DNA of 10,721 nucleotides from Deltaproteobacteria bacterium (GCA_022545745.1 JACZQL010000010.1:1-10721), one strand, 5' to 3'; shown: positions 1 through 7,314, counted from the stretch's first letter. The notes: generated by a model not told the origin, from the letters alone. A program made the numbers and translations.

Positions 1-1649
1 CCTTTTTCCCATTGGCGTAGCAGGCGTTCCTGGGATCCCCTCGTGCTGGTTGTGTCACGATCCATGCGGCCGATCCTAGCGCCGGGGAAAAGGCGCAGAA
101 GCTCTTCCTCCAGCTTTTCGGTTCCAAAGCCAATGGCAGACAGGGTCGAGTTGTTACATTCGGGACAGTGATCAGTCTCCGGCTTGCGAAAACCACAGTG
201 GTGACAGAAAACACTATGCGCCTTCTGGTGCAGGGTCAGGCTGATACTGCAATGGGGACACCGCAGGACAAATCCACAGAGGCGGCACTGGAGAAAGTTG
301 GCAAATCCGCGGCGGTTTAGGAAGATCAGGCTTTGCTGTCCGGATGCTTGGTTTGCCTGGAGCGCCTCCCTTAATTGGGGAGAGAAGAGACTGGTGGCTG
401 GTGAGGAATGGCTGGGAGAGGGTTGTTGGTCCCGTGGCTGTACCCTGAGATCCACCATCTCCACCTGGGGAAGGGCCTTATCCTCTACTCTCCCGGTCAG
501 CTCGAGCAGTTTATATCGGCCGAGACGACAGTTGTGAAAACTCTCCAGCGATGGAGTGGCAGAGCCCAGCAGCACGGGACAATCGGTGAGTTTGCCTCGT
601 ACCACTGCTAGGTCCCTCGCCTGGTAGCGAAGCCCCTCATCTTGCTTGTAGGACGAATCATGCTCCTCATCAACTATAATCAGCCCCAGGTCGGGCACCG
701 GGGCAAAAAGTGCAGAGCGTGCCCCCACCACCACCGACACGTCTCCTTGGGTGATGCGCCACCACTGTGTAGAACGTTCCGTGGATGTGAGCGCGCTGTG
801 GAGGATGCCAACTTGGCCTGGAAAGCGTTCCTTCAGACGATCTAACAGTTGGGGGGTCAGCGAGATCTCAGGGACCAATATCAAGCTGCGTTTCTTACGT
901 CTCCAAGCCATTTCCATGGCCCGCATGTAAACCTCTGTCTTCCCGCTTCCCGTAACCCCAGACAGGAGGAAGGTTTCAAAACCGCCCCCCATCAATCTCT
1001 CCTCCATAGATTGAAGGGCTGAAGCCTGCTCACCGGTGAGGGCGAATCCAGGCAGGGGGCTCAACCTCACCTCCGGATCTCCGCCCGGCTCCTGAATCAT
1101 CTCCCTTTTGCGGTTGGCTCGGAGCTTCTCTTCGATCTCTACCGCACCGGTGGAAACGAGGCGGCCCAGGGCCCGATAGAATCCCCCTCCGGGAAATAGG
1201 CGCGCCAAAGTCTTAAGCAGGATCCGTCTTCTCTTTGCCACTACCGCGAAGATCTCTTTTTCGAGCTTTCCATTCAGACTCGGGGATGGCTCTCGGAGGA
1301 CCACCATTCTTTGACTCTCCAGCCGCAAAAGGGGAGGGAGAGCTGCGGACAAAACCTCGCCCACGGGAGCTATATAGTAGTTCGAGATCCAACGGCAGAG
1401 CTTTAGAATCGATGGGTCGAGGACGGGTCGATCATCAAGAACGGTCAGCACCTCCCGCACCTTCTCAAGGGAGGTTTCCTGAGCGAAATCAAACACTACC
1501 CCCGTAACCTTCCGTTTGCCCAGGGGGACCAAAACCCTCATTCCTACCTCTAGACGGCCCTGAAGGGCTGGCGGGACCTGGTAAAGGAGGGGTTCCTTGA
1601 CCGGGGAGGGAATAACCACCTGAACAAACCCCTTTTCCACCTCTTGCAT
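1..1649 (-). CDS. priA: Primosomal protein N' (PriA replication-restart helicase), 3' end outside window
   Basis: PriA is a 3'-5' superfamily 2 DNA helicase that recognises stalled or collapsed forks and reloads the replicative helicase. I translated the minus strand by hand: 549 codons are open from ATG 1649 to the window edge with no frameshift. Residues 1 to about 110 match the 3'-DNA-binding domain (YYIAPVGEVLSAALPPLL near its end). Walker A is GVTGSGKT at 231-238, followed by LVPEISLTPQ, the DEEH box at 327-330 and GSATPS at 362-367. The PriA zinc-binding insert has all four CxxC pairs: C455/C458, C464/C467, C482/C485 and C495/C498. Family members are usually about 730-800 residues, so roughly the last third of the helicase domain is missing only because the window stops. 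No strong ribosome binding site precedes ATG 1649; an in-frame GTG at 1667 is an alternative start adding six residues. It is divergent from the pilus operon. Confidence 0.97.
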   Translation of the reverse strand, partial: MQEVEKGFVQVVIPSPVKEPLLYQVPPALQGRLEVGMRVLVPLGKRKVTGVVFDFAQETSLEKVREVLTVLDDRPVLDPSILKLCRWISNYYIAPVGEVLSAALPPLLRLESQRMVVLREPSPSLNGKLEKEIFAVVAKRRRILLKTLARLFPGGGFYRALGRLVSTGAVEIEEKLRANRKREMIQEPGGDPEVRLSPLPGFALTGEQASALQSMEERLMGGGFETFLLSGVTGSGKTEVYMRAMEMAWRRKKRSLILVPEISLTPQLLDRLKERFPGQVGILHSALTSTERSTQWWRITQGDVSVVVGARSALFAPVPDLGLIIVDEEHDSSYKQDEGLRYQARDLAVVRGKLTDCPVLLGSATPSLESFHNCRLGRYKLLELTGRVEDKALPQVEMVDLRVQPRDQQPSPSHSSPATSLFSPQLREALQANQASGQQSLIFLNRRGFANFLQCRLCGFVLRCPHCSISLTLHQKAHSVFCHHCGFRKPETDHCPECNNSTLSAIGFGTEKLEEELLRLFPGARIGRMDRDTTSTRGSQERLLRQWEK

Positions 1650-1752
1650 GTCTGCACTTTTATCCACTCAGATTGGGAAAAGCAATATGGAATCGGGTAT
1701 TTGGCGGTCGCGAAAACCGTTGGTGAAGGGGAGTAAAGGAGGAGGATAAGTG

Positions 1753-1779
1753 AAGTATAAATAATAGATAATTATACTT
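1753..1779. promoter_or_regulatory. 8-bp inverted repeat upstream of the pilus operon promoter (possible operator)
   Basis: AAGTATAA (1753-1760) and TTATACTT (1772-1779) are perfect reverse complements separated by 11 bases. The dyad lies 19 bp upstream of the -35 box at 1799. Dyads of this size and spacing are typical binding sites for dimeric helix-turn-helix regulators, and the first gene of the operon encodes one. The binding itself is inference; AT-rich DNA produces such dyads by chance more often than average DNA. Confidence 0.4.
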
Positions 1780-1798
1780 AATTAAAGTAAAATTTCGG

Positions 1799-1828
1799 TT
1801 GACAAGGCAGGTGAGATTCCCGGATAAT
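1799..1828 (+). promoter_or_regulatory. Sigma70-type promoter of the HTH-pilMNOPQ operon
   Basis: The -35 box TTGACA (1799-1804) matches the consensus exactly. After an 18-bp spacer comes GATAAT (1823-1828), five of six matches to the -10 consensus. Transcription would begin near 1835. That argues against the upstream TTG at 1835 as a start codon and leaves a leader of about 45 nt before GTG 1880. Confidence 0.75.
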
Positions 1829-1879
1829 ATTTAATTGTTGGTAGATCATACGGGCTTGCACGAATTCAAGGATGTCCAG

Positions 1880-2092
1880 GTGGATCACAAAAACAACCAG
1901 GTGAGACGAATCCGCGAATCCAAGATGCTGAGTAAGACGGAGTTGGCCCGATTGGCTGGAGTTTCCCCTCTCACCATTGACCGGATCGAAAAGGGGATGA
2001 GTTGCAGGCTGGAAACCCAGCGCAAGATCCTTCTGGCTCTAGGCCTTAAGATCAGTCAAAAAAACAGGGTGTTTAAACAAGATGGCATTTAG
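1880..2092 (+). CDS. Small XRE-type helix-turn-helix protein heading the pilus operon
   Basis: This 70-residue protein is little more than one DNA-binding domain. After NNQVRRIRESKMLS comes KTELARLAGVSPLTIDRIEKG, with the spacing of Cro/C1-type helix-turn-helix domains: helix 2 is TELARLAG and recognition helix 3 is SPLTIDRIEKG. The open frame extends to TTG 1835, but the promoter puts the RNA start there. GTG 1880 has an AAGGA (1868-1872) seven bases upstream and begins just before the domain, so I chose it. The stop overlaps the pilM start by 11 bases, implying translational coupling. There is no ligand-binding domain, so sensing, if any, must come from partners or dimerisation. It may regulate the operon through the dyad at 1753-1779, or it may be a DNA-linked accessory factor of pilus assembly. 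Neither role is shown by sequence. Confidence 0.8.
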   Translation: MDHKNNQVRRIRESKMLSKTELARLAGVSPLTIDRIEKGMSCRLETQRKILLALGLKISQKNRVFKQDGI

Positions 2093-3158
2093 TCTTTTAG
2101 GCTTCAATCCCTTCCGACGAAGCGAAGGGTTTGTAGCTATCGACATAGGATCCAGTTCGATCAAGATGGTTGAGGCCGTGGGGGAGCGGAACGGTTACCG
2201 GTTGACCAGCCTGGGTGTTTTGCCCCTGCCCTCCACAGCCGTGCAGAACAACATGGTTCTGGAGCGCGATGTTGTGGCAGGGACCATCGAGAGTCTCATC
2301 CAATCAAACGGTGTCAAGTCGAAGAACGTCATTTGCTCAGTCCCAGGCAGAGCCGTCATCATTAAAAAAATCCAACTCCCGGCACAGAGGGAAGACGAAC
2401 TCGATGCCAACGTTGAGTTCGAAGCCACCAACGTCATCCCGGAAAGCCTGGAAAACGTCAATCTCGATTATCAGATTCTGAACCTCCTGGGAGACGGAAG
2501 TCAGATGGAGGTCCTTTTGGTGGCGGTCAAAAAAGATATCGTCCAGAGCTATACGGATGCCATACAGGAAGCTGGACTCACTCCCGCTATCATGGATGTC
2601 GATTATTTTGCCTTGGAAAATATGTTTGAGATCAGCTATGAGACCAAGCTCGACGAGGTGATTAGCCTGATTCATATCGGGGCGCGCTACACGAGTATCA
2701 ACATCCTCAAGAACGGGATCTCCACTTTTACGGGGGACCTCCCCACAGGGGGTGAGGTCTTTACCGAGAGCCTGATGCAGGAGCTCCAGATCTCCTATGA
2801 CCAAGCTGAGACGCTGAAGGTCACGGGTCTACTGGAGGGGAAAAAAGGAGTGGATTTGGAAGTCCTTATGCAGCCAACGTGCATTGGTCTAGCCGAAGAA
2901 ATTAGCCGTACCCTTAGCCTTTACGGGACAATGGCTGGAGAGGAAGGGATTCATAGTATTTATCTCAGTGGCGGTAGCGCCAAAGTGCCAGGTCTCTCTT
3001 CCGTTTTGTCAGAAAAGTTAGAGGTCCCTGTGCAGCTATCGGACCCGTTCAGCGGGTTCACCATAGCCAGGAATATTGACAGGGACTATCTCAGTGAGTC
3101 GGCCCTATCCCTGGCAGTGGGAGTAGGGCTTGCCATAAGAAGGCCGGGAGACAAATGA
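2082..3158 (+). CDS. pilM: Type IV pilus assembly protein PilM (actin-like ATPase fold)
   Basis: PilM is a cytoplasmic FtsA/actin-like protein. It binds ATP and the conserved N-terminal peptide of PilN, connecting the pilus motor to the alignment complex. The 358-residue product has family length. The phosphate-1 loop is VAIDIGSSSIKMV (18-30), the phosphate-2 region HIGARYTSINI (198-208) and the adenosine motif IYLSGGSAKVPGL (293-305). The C-terminal ALSLAVGVGLAIRR (341-354) is also typical of the family. ATG 2082 lies inside the last codons of the helix-turn-helix gene (11-base overlap) and has no good ribosome binding site of its own, so its translation is probably coupled to that gene. It overlaps pilN by four bases (ATGA). 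No missing family motif was noticed. Confidence 0.96.
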   Translation: MAFSLLGFNPFRRSEGFVAIDIGSSSIKMVEAVGERNGYRLTSLGVLPLPSTAVQNNMVLERDVVAGTIESLIQSNGVKSKNVICSVPGRAVIIKKIQLPAQREDELDANVEFEATNVIPESLENVNLDYQILNLLGDGSQMEVLLVAVKKDIVQSYTDAIQEAGLTPAIMDVDYFALENMFEISYETKLDEVISLIHIGARYTSINILKNGISTFTGDLPTGGEVFTESLMQELQISYDQAETLKVTGLLEGKKGVDLEVLMQPTCIGLAEEISRTLSLYGTMAGEEGIHSIYLSGGSAKVPGLSSVLSEKLEVPVQLSDPFSGFTIARNIDRDYLSESALSLAVGVGLAIRRPGDK

Positions 3159-3766
3159 TCCGCATCAACCTCCTTCCTGTCCGGGAACTGAAGGCAGAAG
3201 TTGCCCGGCGACAGGAACTAACCATTGGAGTGGTGTGCTTTGTGCTAACGGGCATTGCGATGGTTGCCTTTCACATAATCCAATCCTCGAGTTTATCCAG
3301 CCGTGAAAAGGAACTGGCAGGGCTGCGTAACGAGATCACGACATTGAACACCCAGGCCAAAGGGGTGACAAACCTAAAGAAAGAAATCGGGGTCCTCAAA
3401 GAAAAACTTAAAGTCATCGACGAGTTGGGCAAGAAAAAGACAGGTCCCGCAAGGGTCATGGAAAGTCTGTCCGCAGCCATGCCGCCGAGACTTTGGCTTA
3501 CGGAGTTTAAGGAATCGGGAGGGAACTTGAGCATCACAGGCATGGCAGTGGACAACCAGACCATTGCCGGTTTTCTCAAGGCACTCGCGTCTTCTCCCTA
3601 CTTTGAAAACGTGGAGTTGGGCGAGACCACCCAGGTGGAAAAGGCCAAACAACCCACTCTAAAGAAATTCGTCATGACGTCTAAGCTCCTCTACCGTTTA
3701 CCCGATCCCACTCCATCAAAGAAAACAAACAGAAGGCGAGTCCGAAGACAACGGGGGAAACGGTGA
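3155..3766 (+). CDS. pilN: Type IV pilus inner-membrane alignment protein PilN
   Basis: PilN is a bitopic inner-membrane protein whose cytoplasmic N-terminus binds PilM and whose periplasmic part dimerises with PilO. The 203-residue product starts with MIRINLLPVRE, the hallmark PilM-binding peptide (RINLLP at residues 3-8). One membrane segment follows at about 22-43. A heptad-like stretch at about 48-92 suggests a coiled coil, and a ferredoxin-like periplasmic domain spans about 97-183. The start ATG overlaps the pilM stop, with GGGAG (3146-3150) four bases upstream. The last 15 residues are extremely basic (KKTNRRRVRRQRGKR) and lie beyond the recognisable domain; by topology this tail is periplasmic. 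The stop overlaps the GTG of pilO by four bases. Confidence 0.95.
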   Translation: MIRINLLPVRELKAEVARRQELTIGVVCFVLTGIAMVAFHIIQSSSLSSREKELAGLRNEITTLNTQAKGVTNLKKEIGVLKEKLKVIDELGKKKTGPARVMESLSAAMPPRLWLTEFKESGGNLSITGMAVDNQTIAGFLKALASSPYFENVELGETTQVEKAKQPTLKKFVMTSKLLYRLPDPTPSKKTNRRRVRRQRGKR

Positions 3767-4395
3767 AAGAGCTTATCGATCGAGTACTCCAGCTGCCCAA
3801 AGGGCAGAAAATTGGACTGCTGATTGGTCTCCTTTTGGTACTGGGGGCATTTTACCAAATGTTTCTTTACTCCCCACGGGCGATTCGGATCTCCCACCTC
3901 AAAGAAGAGATCGAGACTGCCCGAAACGACCGGACAAGAAAGAGAATGCTCACAGCCAACTTACCGAAACTCAAGCAAGAGAGCCAACAGCTCGAAGGTA
4001 TGCTGAGGGAAGCGGTGTCTCAGCTTCCCGACAAGAAAGAGATCCCTGAGCTACTGAGCAGCATTTCAAGCAAGGCCAGCGAAGCCGGTCTACAGATCCT
4101 GACCTTTCGGCCCAGGGGAGAGAACCTCCGTGATTTCTATGCCGAGATACCGGTGGACATTGTGGTTCGAGGTGGGTTCCACAACGTAGTCAGGTTCTTC
4201 GAAGAGGTGGGAAAACTCAACCGGCTTGTGAATATACAAAACATTGGGATTCGAAATCCAGTGGTCAAAGACGGTAAAATCACGGTGGATACCTCGAGTC
4301 AAGCCACGACGTTCCGCTTCTTAGACAAGGCGGAAAGGAAGAGGATAGCAGCCCAGAAAAAAGCACAAAAGAAGTCGGGTAGAAGAAGAAGATAG
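3763..4395 (+). CDS. pilO: Type IV pilus inner-membrane alignment protein PilO
   Basis: PilO pairs with PilN in the periplasm and helps hold PilP and the secretin over the motor. The 210-residue product has one membrane segment (about 16-36) and a helical, probably coiled-coil stretch (about 45-88). A ferredoxin-like domain follows, with the family signature IPVDIVVRGGFHNVVRFFEEVGKL split around residues 129-152. The start is GTG 3763, overlapping the pilN stop (GTGA), with GGGGGAA at 3753-3759 just upstream. The C-terminus is polybasic (residues 190-210, ending KKSGRRRR), like that of PilN. pilP begins one base after the stop, so the two are cotranscribed. Confidence 0.94.
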   Translation: MKELIDRVLQLPKGQKIGLLIGLLLVLGAFYQMFLYSPRAIRISHLKEEIETARNDRTRKRMLTANLPKLKQESQQLEGMLREAVSQLPDKKEIPELLSSISSKASEAGLQILTFRPRGENLRDFYAEIPVDIVVRGGFHNVVRFFEEVGKLNRLVNIQNIGIRNPVVKDGKITVDTSSQATTFRFLDKAERKRIAAQKKAQKKSGRRRR

Positions 4396-4396
4396 G

Positions 4397-4969
4397 ATGA
4401 GTAAACTGATCACAGCCATCCTACTCCTGAGCACCTTCCTGCTCCCGCCCAAGGGATGGAGCCAAGAGGGAATGGAGACCCCATCCAGCGCCGGAAGGGA
4501 CATAAGTGCACTCAAAGAGACGGCCAAGACAAAGCTCAAAACGCTTGGGGGCAGAAGGTCGGTTCAGGTAGCAGAGGACCCCCTCGCCATGCCGTTACGC
4601 AAGCCCGAGAGGCCTGAGGGACCAAACGTGCGACGTTATTCATCCGCGGGGAAGCGTGATCCCTTCCGTCCTTTCATATTGGAACTCAGACCCAAGAGAC
4701 GGCGGCGCGAGAATCTTTCTCCCCTGGAGCGAGTTGAGGTGAGTCAGCTAAAACTGGTGGGGATTATCTGGGACATCCCAGAACCCAGGGCCATGGTAGA
4801 GGATACCGCCGGCCTTGGCTATGTGATCAAGATCGGGACCCCCATCGGTCGCAACGATGGAACAGTCAAAGTGATTGCCCCAAAGGAGGTTGTGATCGAG
4901 GAAAATTTCTTCGATTTTTACGGTGCCAAAAAGTCTCGAGAGGTCAAATTAAGACTAGTCAATGAATAA
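4397..4969 (+). CDS. pilP: Type IV pilus assembly protein PilP, with an ordinary signal peptide and no lipobox
   Basis: PilP links the PilN/PilO ring to the periplasmic domains of PilQ. The 190-residue product begins with a hydrophobic signal (about 4-17), probably cleaved near residues 20-24. A low-complexity, positively charged linker follows. The family motif YSSAGKRDPFRPF is at 81-93, and LSPLERVEVSQLKLVGIIWD (107-126) opens the beta-sandwich domain that continues to about 175. In well-studied PilP proteins the N-terminus is lipidated on a cysteine; this protein contains no cysteine at all, so it cannot be a lipoprotein with this start. A cluster of arginines and lysines (about 98-104) precedes the folded domain. 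ATG 4397 is one base after the pilO stop and lacks a clear ribosome binding site; the end overlaps the annotated pilQ frame by eight bases. Confidence 0.93.
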   Translation: MSKLITAILLLSTFLLPPKGWSQEGMETPSSAGRDISALKETAKTKLKTLGGRRSVQVAEDPLAMPLRKPERPEGPNVRRYSSAGKRDPFRPFILELRPKRRRRENLSPLERVEVSQLKLVGIIWDIPEPRAMVEDTAGLGYVIKIGTPIGRNDGTVKVIAPKEVVIEENFFDFYGAKKSREVKLRLVNE

Positions 4970-7025
4970 ACAAGGGTTAAGGGTGTTTAAAATGAGTGTA
5001 CCTTTTATGCGCTATCGGGAAGTTCATTGGACCAGGCTCTGGCCCCTCTTGGTGGTTATCTGTCTCGCCATGGGTCTCTACAGCTGCAGCGCAAAAAAAG
5101 TTGGCTCACGGCCGAGTCAAGAACCTGCCATGGGTTCCGCAGAGAGTGCACAGCAGGCAGAGGCCCCTCCTATGGATAGGAAACCGATGGAATCTGCTGC
5201 TGCCGTCGGAGAGGCTACACTCGAAGGTTCGTTTCAGCTCCAAGAGCTTAGGGTCTTTGAGGGGATGGCGCAAACGACGCTGCGGATAAGATTTTCTCAG
5301 CCCGTCACCCAATTCCGCCACTTTACCCTCTCCATACCTACACGGGTCGTTCTCGATGTGTTTGGTGATGTAAAACAGATGGCGGAGGAAGAAAACTTTC
5401 ATGTTGGTACCGGCTGGGTAAACGATCTTAAGTTAAGTACCGGCAAGGGATACTTCCGGTTGGTGGCACAGATCAATGCTGGTACCGTTCCCCACTTTAC
5501 GGTTCAGCCAGACGACAATGGTCTTTCCGTGGTTATCGGTCCTATTAATCGTAAGATTTCAACCAAGAAGGACCTACTGCTGATCCAAGGTGGAAGACGG
5601 GTCATGATAGCAAGAGGCCCTTCTACTTCCCAGGCTTCCCAGGCCAGCTCCACCGGCCAGGTCCGGTCGCCCCAGGCGGCTCGGGAAAAGAAGGAATACA
5701 CCGGACAGAAAATCTCTCTTGACTTTAAGGATGCGGACATCAAAAACGTCTTTCGCTTGCTCGCTGAGATCAGCGGTCTCAATATCGTTGTCACCGACGA
5801 TGTGAACAAGAAAGTCACGGTACGCTTGGTGGATATCCCTTGGGATCAGGCGATGGATATCCTGCTGCAAACGAATGGCCTTGGAAAGGAGCAGGTGGGT
5901 AACGTGGTTCGGATCTCCACCGTGCAGCGCCTACGATCCGAGAGGGATGCCATCAAGGTAGCCCAAGATGCCGAGAAAGCCCTGGAACCCCTTCACACCG
6001 ACTATCTAACCGTCAACTATGCAAAGGCATCGGAGATTGTGGAAAAGGTTAAAGCGGCCGGGGTCCTAACTGGTCGTGGTCGGGCTATCGCAGATGACCG
6101 GTCCAACCTCATCTTCATACGAGACATTAGAAGGGCGGTGGACGAGGCAAACGACATTGTCAGCAGACTCGATACCCGCACCCCACAGGTGTTGATCGAG
6201 TCCAACATTATCGAGACCACGCCGAGCTTTGCCCGGGCGCTGGGAATGAACTTTGATATTGGCGGTCTAATTAAGGGTGACCCCGATCGAACCATTACGG
6301 CTGCAAGTCGAGCACAGGCCCAGGATCCTTTTTCCAATGCATTGGGGCTGCCTTTTTCAGTCCTCCAGGCCCGTTGGGGATCACTACGGAACATAAACGC
6401 CGTATTAACGGCAGCCGAGGAGGAGGGAAATGTCAGGATTGTATCCCGCCCTTCCGTGGTAACGCTTAACAACGTCACCTCCACCATCCAGAGCCTCAGA
6501 ATTGTCAGGATAGAGCTTCCCACAGGCACCACCAACATTGCCAGTGGCAGTGGCTCGGCGGCAGGGGCTGCGGTGGCGACGGAGTCGGTGAGCATAGGGA
6601 TTATTCTATCCGTCACGCCGCAGGTCTCCAGCGACGGTTTCATCCTGATGAACATCTCGGTCAAGTCGAGCTCTCTCGCAGCCGAAACATCAGGCGATTC
6701 TATCCCAGACGAACTCAGCCGAGAGGCCATTTCCAATGTCCTGGTCCGAGATGGGGACACGGTGGTCATAGGGGGAATCATGAAGGATACCCGAGAGGAA
6801 TCCGAGTCTGGCGTCCCCTATTTGAAAGATATCCCTGTCCTTGGTTGGTTGTTCAAGCGCATCCGGCTATCGCAGGACTTCGAAGAGCTCATGGTATTTA
6901 TCACACCCCGCGTGATCATGGCTGGTGCGGCAGACCTCCCGAGTGCGGAACAGCTCTGGCGCAATTCCTTGCAAAAGACTGAAGGGAACCAACCCCTTAT
7001 ACCGAGAGGTCCAGTTGGTCCCTAG
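4962..7025 (+). CDS. pilQ: Type IV pilus secretin PilQ with lipoprotein-type signal
   Basis: PilQ forms the outer-membrane multimeric gate for the pilus. The frame encodes 687 residues. A membrane-spanning signal (about 26-38) ends in GLYSC, with C42 as the candidate lipidated residue and serine at +2, which fits outer-membrane sorting. Next come a low-complexity linker, one AMIN domain (about 88-193) and a second linker. The N0/STN domain (about 249-322) starts ISLDFKDADIKNVFRLLAE, and an N1/KH-like domain spans about 344-405. The secretin core (about 407-655) has the VPYLKDIPVLGWLF signature at 618-631 and ends in FITPR. Many PilQ proteins carry two or more AMIN domains; this has one. ATG 4992 (residue 11) has AAGGG eight bases upstream and may be the real start, giving 677 residues. 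ATG 4962 has no ribosome binding site but overlaps pilP. Confidence 0.96.
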   Translation: MNKQGLRVFKMSVPFMRYREVHWTRLWPLLVVICLAMGLYSCSAKKVGSRPSQEPAMGSAESAQQAEAPPMDRKPMESAAAVGEATLEGSFQLQELRVFEGMAQTTLRIRFSQPVTQFRHFTLSIPTRVVLDVFGDVKQMAEEENFHVGTGWVNDLKLSTGKGYFRLVAQINAGTVPHFTVQPDDNGLSVVIGPINRKISTKKDLLLIQGGRRVMIARGPSTSQASQASSTGQVRSPQAAREKKEYTGQKISLDFKDADIKNVFRLLAEISGLNIVVTDDVNKKVTVRLVDIPWDQAMDILLQTNGLGKEQVGNVVRISTVQRLRSERDAIKVAQDAEKALEPLHTDYLTVNYAKASEIVEKVKAAGVLTGRGRAIADDRSNLIFIRDIRRAVDEANDIVSRLDTRTPQVLIESNIIETTPSFARALGMNFDIGGLIKGDPDRTITAASRAQAQDPFSNALGLPFSVLQARWGSLRNINAVLTAAEEEGNVRIVSRPSVVTLNNVTSTIQSLRIVRIELPTGTTNIASGSGSAAGAAVATESVSIGIILSVTPQVSSDGFILMNISVKSSSLAAETSGDSIPDELSREAISNVLVRDGDTVVIGGIMKDTREESESGVPYLKDIPVLGWLFKRIRLSQDFEELMVFITPRVIMAGAADLPSAEQLWRNSLQKTEGNQPLIPRGPVGP

Positions 7026-7042
7026 CGGAACCTGGACCCTCG
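7003..7042 (+). repeat. Stem-loop across the pilQ stop codon
   Basis: CGAGAGGTCCAG (7003-7014) can pair with CTGGACCCTCG (7032-7042), leaving one bulged base and a 17-nt loop that contains the pilQ stop codon (7023-7025). No T-run follows, so it is not a standard intrinsic terminator. It may stabilise the 3' end of the pil mRNA or be chance pairing. Confidence 0.45.
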
Positions 7043-7098
7043 TCCCAGTACCTCTCCTAGCCAGTTTACCCCGTACCACAGAACGCCCCATGCGTAAG

Positions 7099-7209
7099 CC
7101 CCGATCCGAATAAAATCAGTCGGCATAACGCCACGAAAACTATCCATTTTTAGCATGCACAGTCTGCGAGATGGAAGCCATGCGTGGCGTTTAAAATTAC
7201 GGATCGGGG
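7099..7209. repeat. Nested inverted repeat, about 111 bp
   Basis: Three segments pair in nested order. CCCCGATCCG (7099-7108) pairs with CGGATCGGGG (7200-7209), and AACGCCACG (7127-7135) with CGTGGCGTT (7183-7191). A weaker TCCAT (7143-7147) pairs with ATGGA (7171-7175). The two outer pairings are perfect over 10 and 9 bp. The interior loop is asymmetric (18 versus 8 nt). The element could be a palindromic miniature repeat, an RNA structure at the operon end, or a degraded inverted-repeat pair. Confidence 0.55.
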
Positions 7210-7220
7210 TAAGCGTGGGG

Positions 7221-7292
7221 ATTCACCCTGTGAAATAATCGTTTCTGTCAAGACTTTATGGACTCCTCTAGCCGCTATTTCACGGGGTGAAT
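7221..7292 (+). repeat. Hairpin repeat copy A (17-bp stem, 38-nt loop)
   Basis: Arms 7221-7237 and 7276-7292 are complementary over 17 bp with one exception: T7229 faces G7284, which is a G-U pair in plus-strand RNA. The loop is 38 nt. The stem core CCCTGTGAAATA/TATTTCACGGGG is shared, with compensatory changes, by copy B. No T-run follows, so a simple terminator role is unlikely. Confidence 0.65.
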
Positions 7293-7314
7293 GTTACCGA
7301 CTCCCCCCCTGCAA

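Larger units (their letters stand above)
1650..1834. other. Divergent AT-rich intergenic region between priA and the pilus operon
   Basis: No gene is seen here. The right-hand part (about 1750-1800) is clearly richer in A and T than the flanking genes and carries a dyad and the promoter listed separately. The AT-rich run directly upstream of the -35 box could act as an UP element. No convincing promoter for priA was found on the minus strand. A purine-rich AAAGGAGGAGG at 1735-1745 resembles a ribosome binding site but is followed only by a four-codon frame. Confidence 0.7.

Noticed and set aside
298..1507. Several plus-strand frames (for example 1235-1507)
   Set aside because: They are antisense to an uninterrupted priA reading frame with all helicase and zinc motifs in order.
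1735..1764. Strong ribosome-binding-like AAAGGAGGAGG followed by GTG and a four-codon frame
   Set aside because: The frame ends after four codons, lies upstream of the mapped-by-sequence promoter, and has no regulatory hairpin of the attenuator kind. Probably chance in a purine-rich stretch.
6017..6781. 254-codon open frame on the minus strand inside pilQ
   Set aside because: It lies entirely within the secretin domain, which has clear family motifs on the plus strand. Its serine/threonine-rich product has no recognisable motif.
7221..7292. Intrinsic terminator for pilQ or the permease
   Set aside because: The stem is long but the loop is 38 nt and no T-run follows on either strand.
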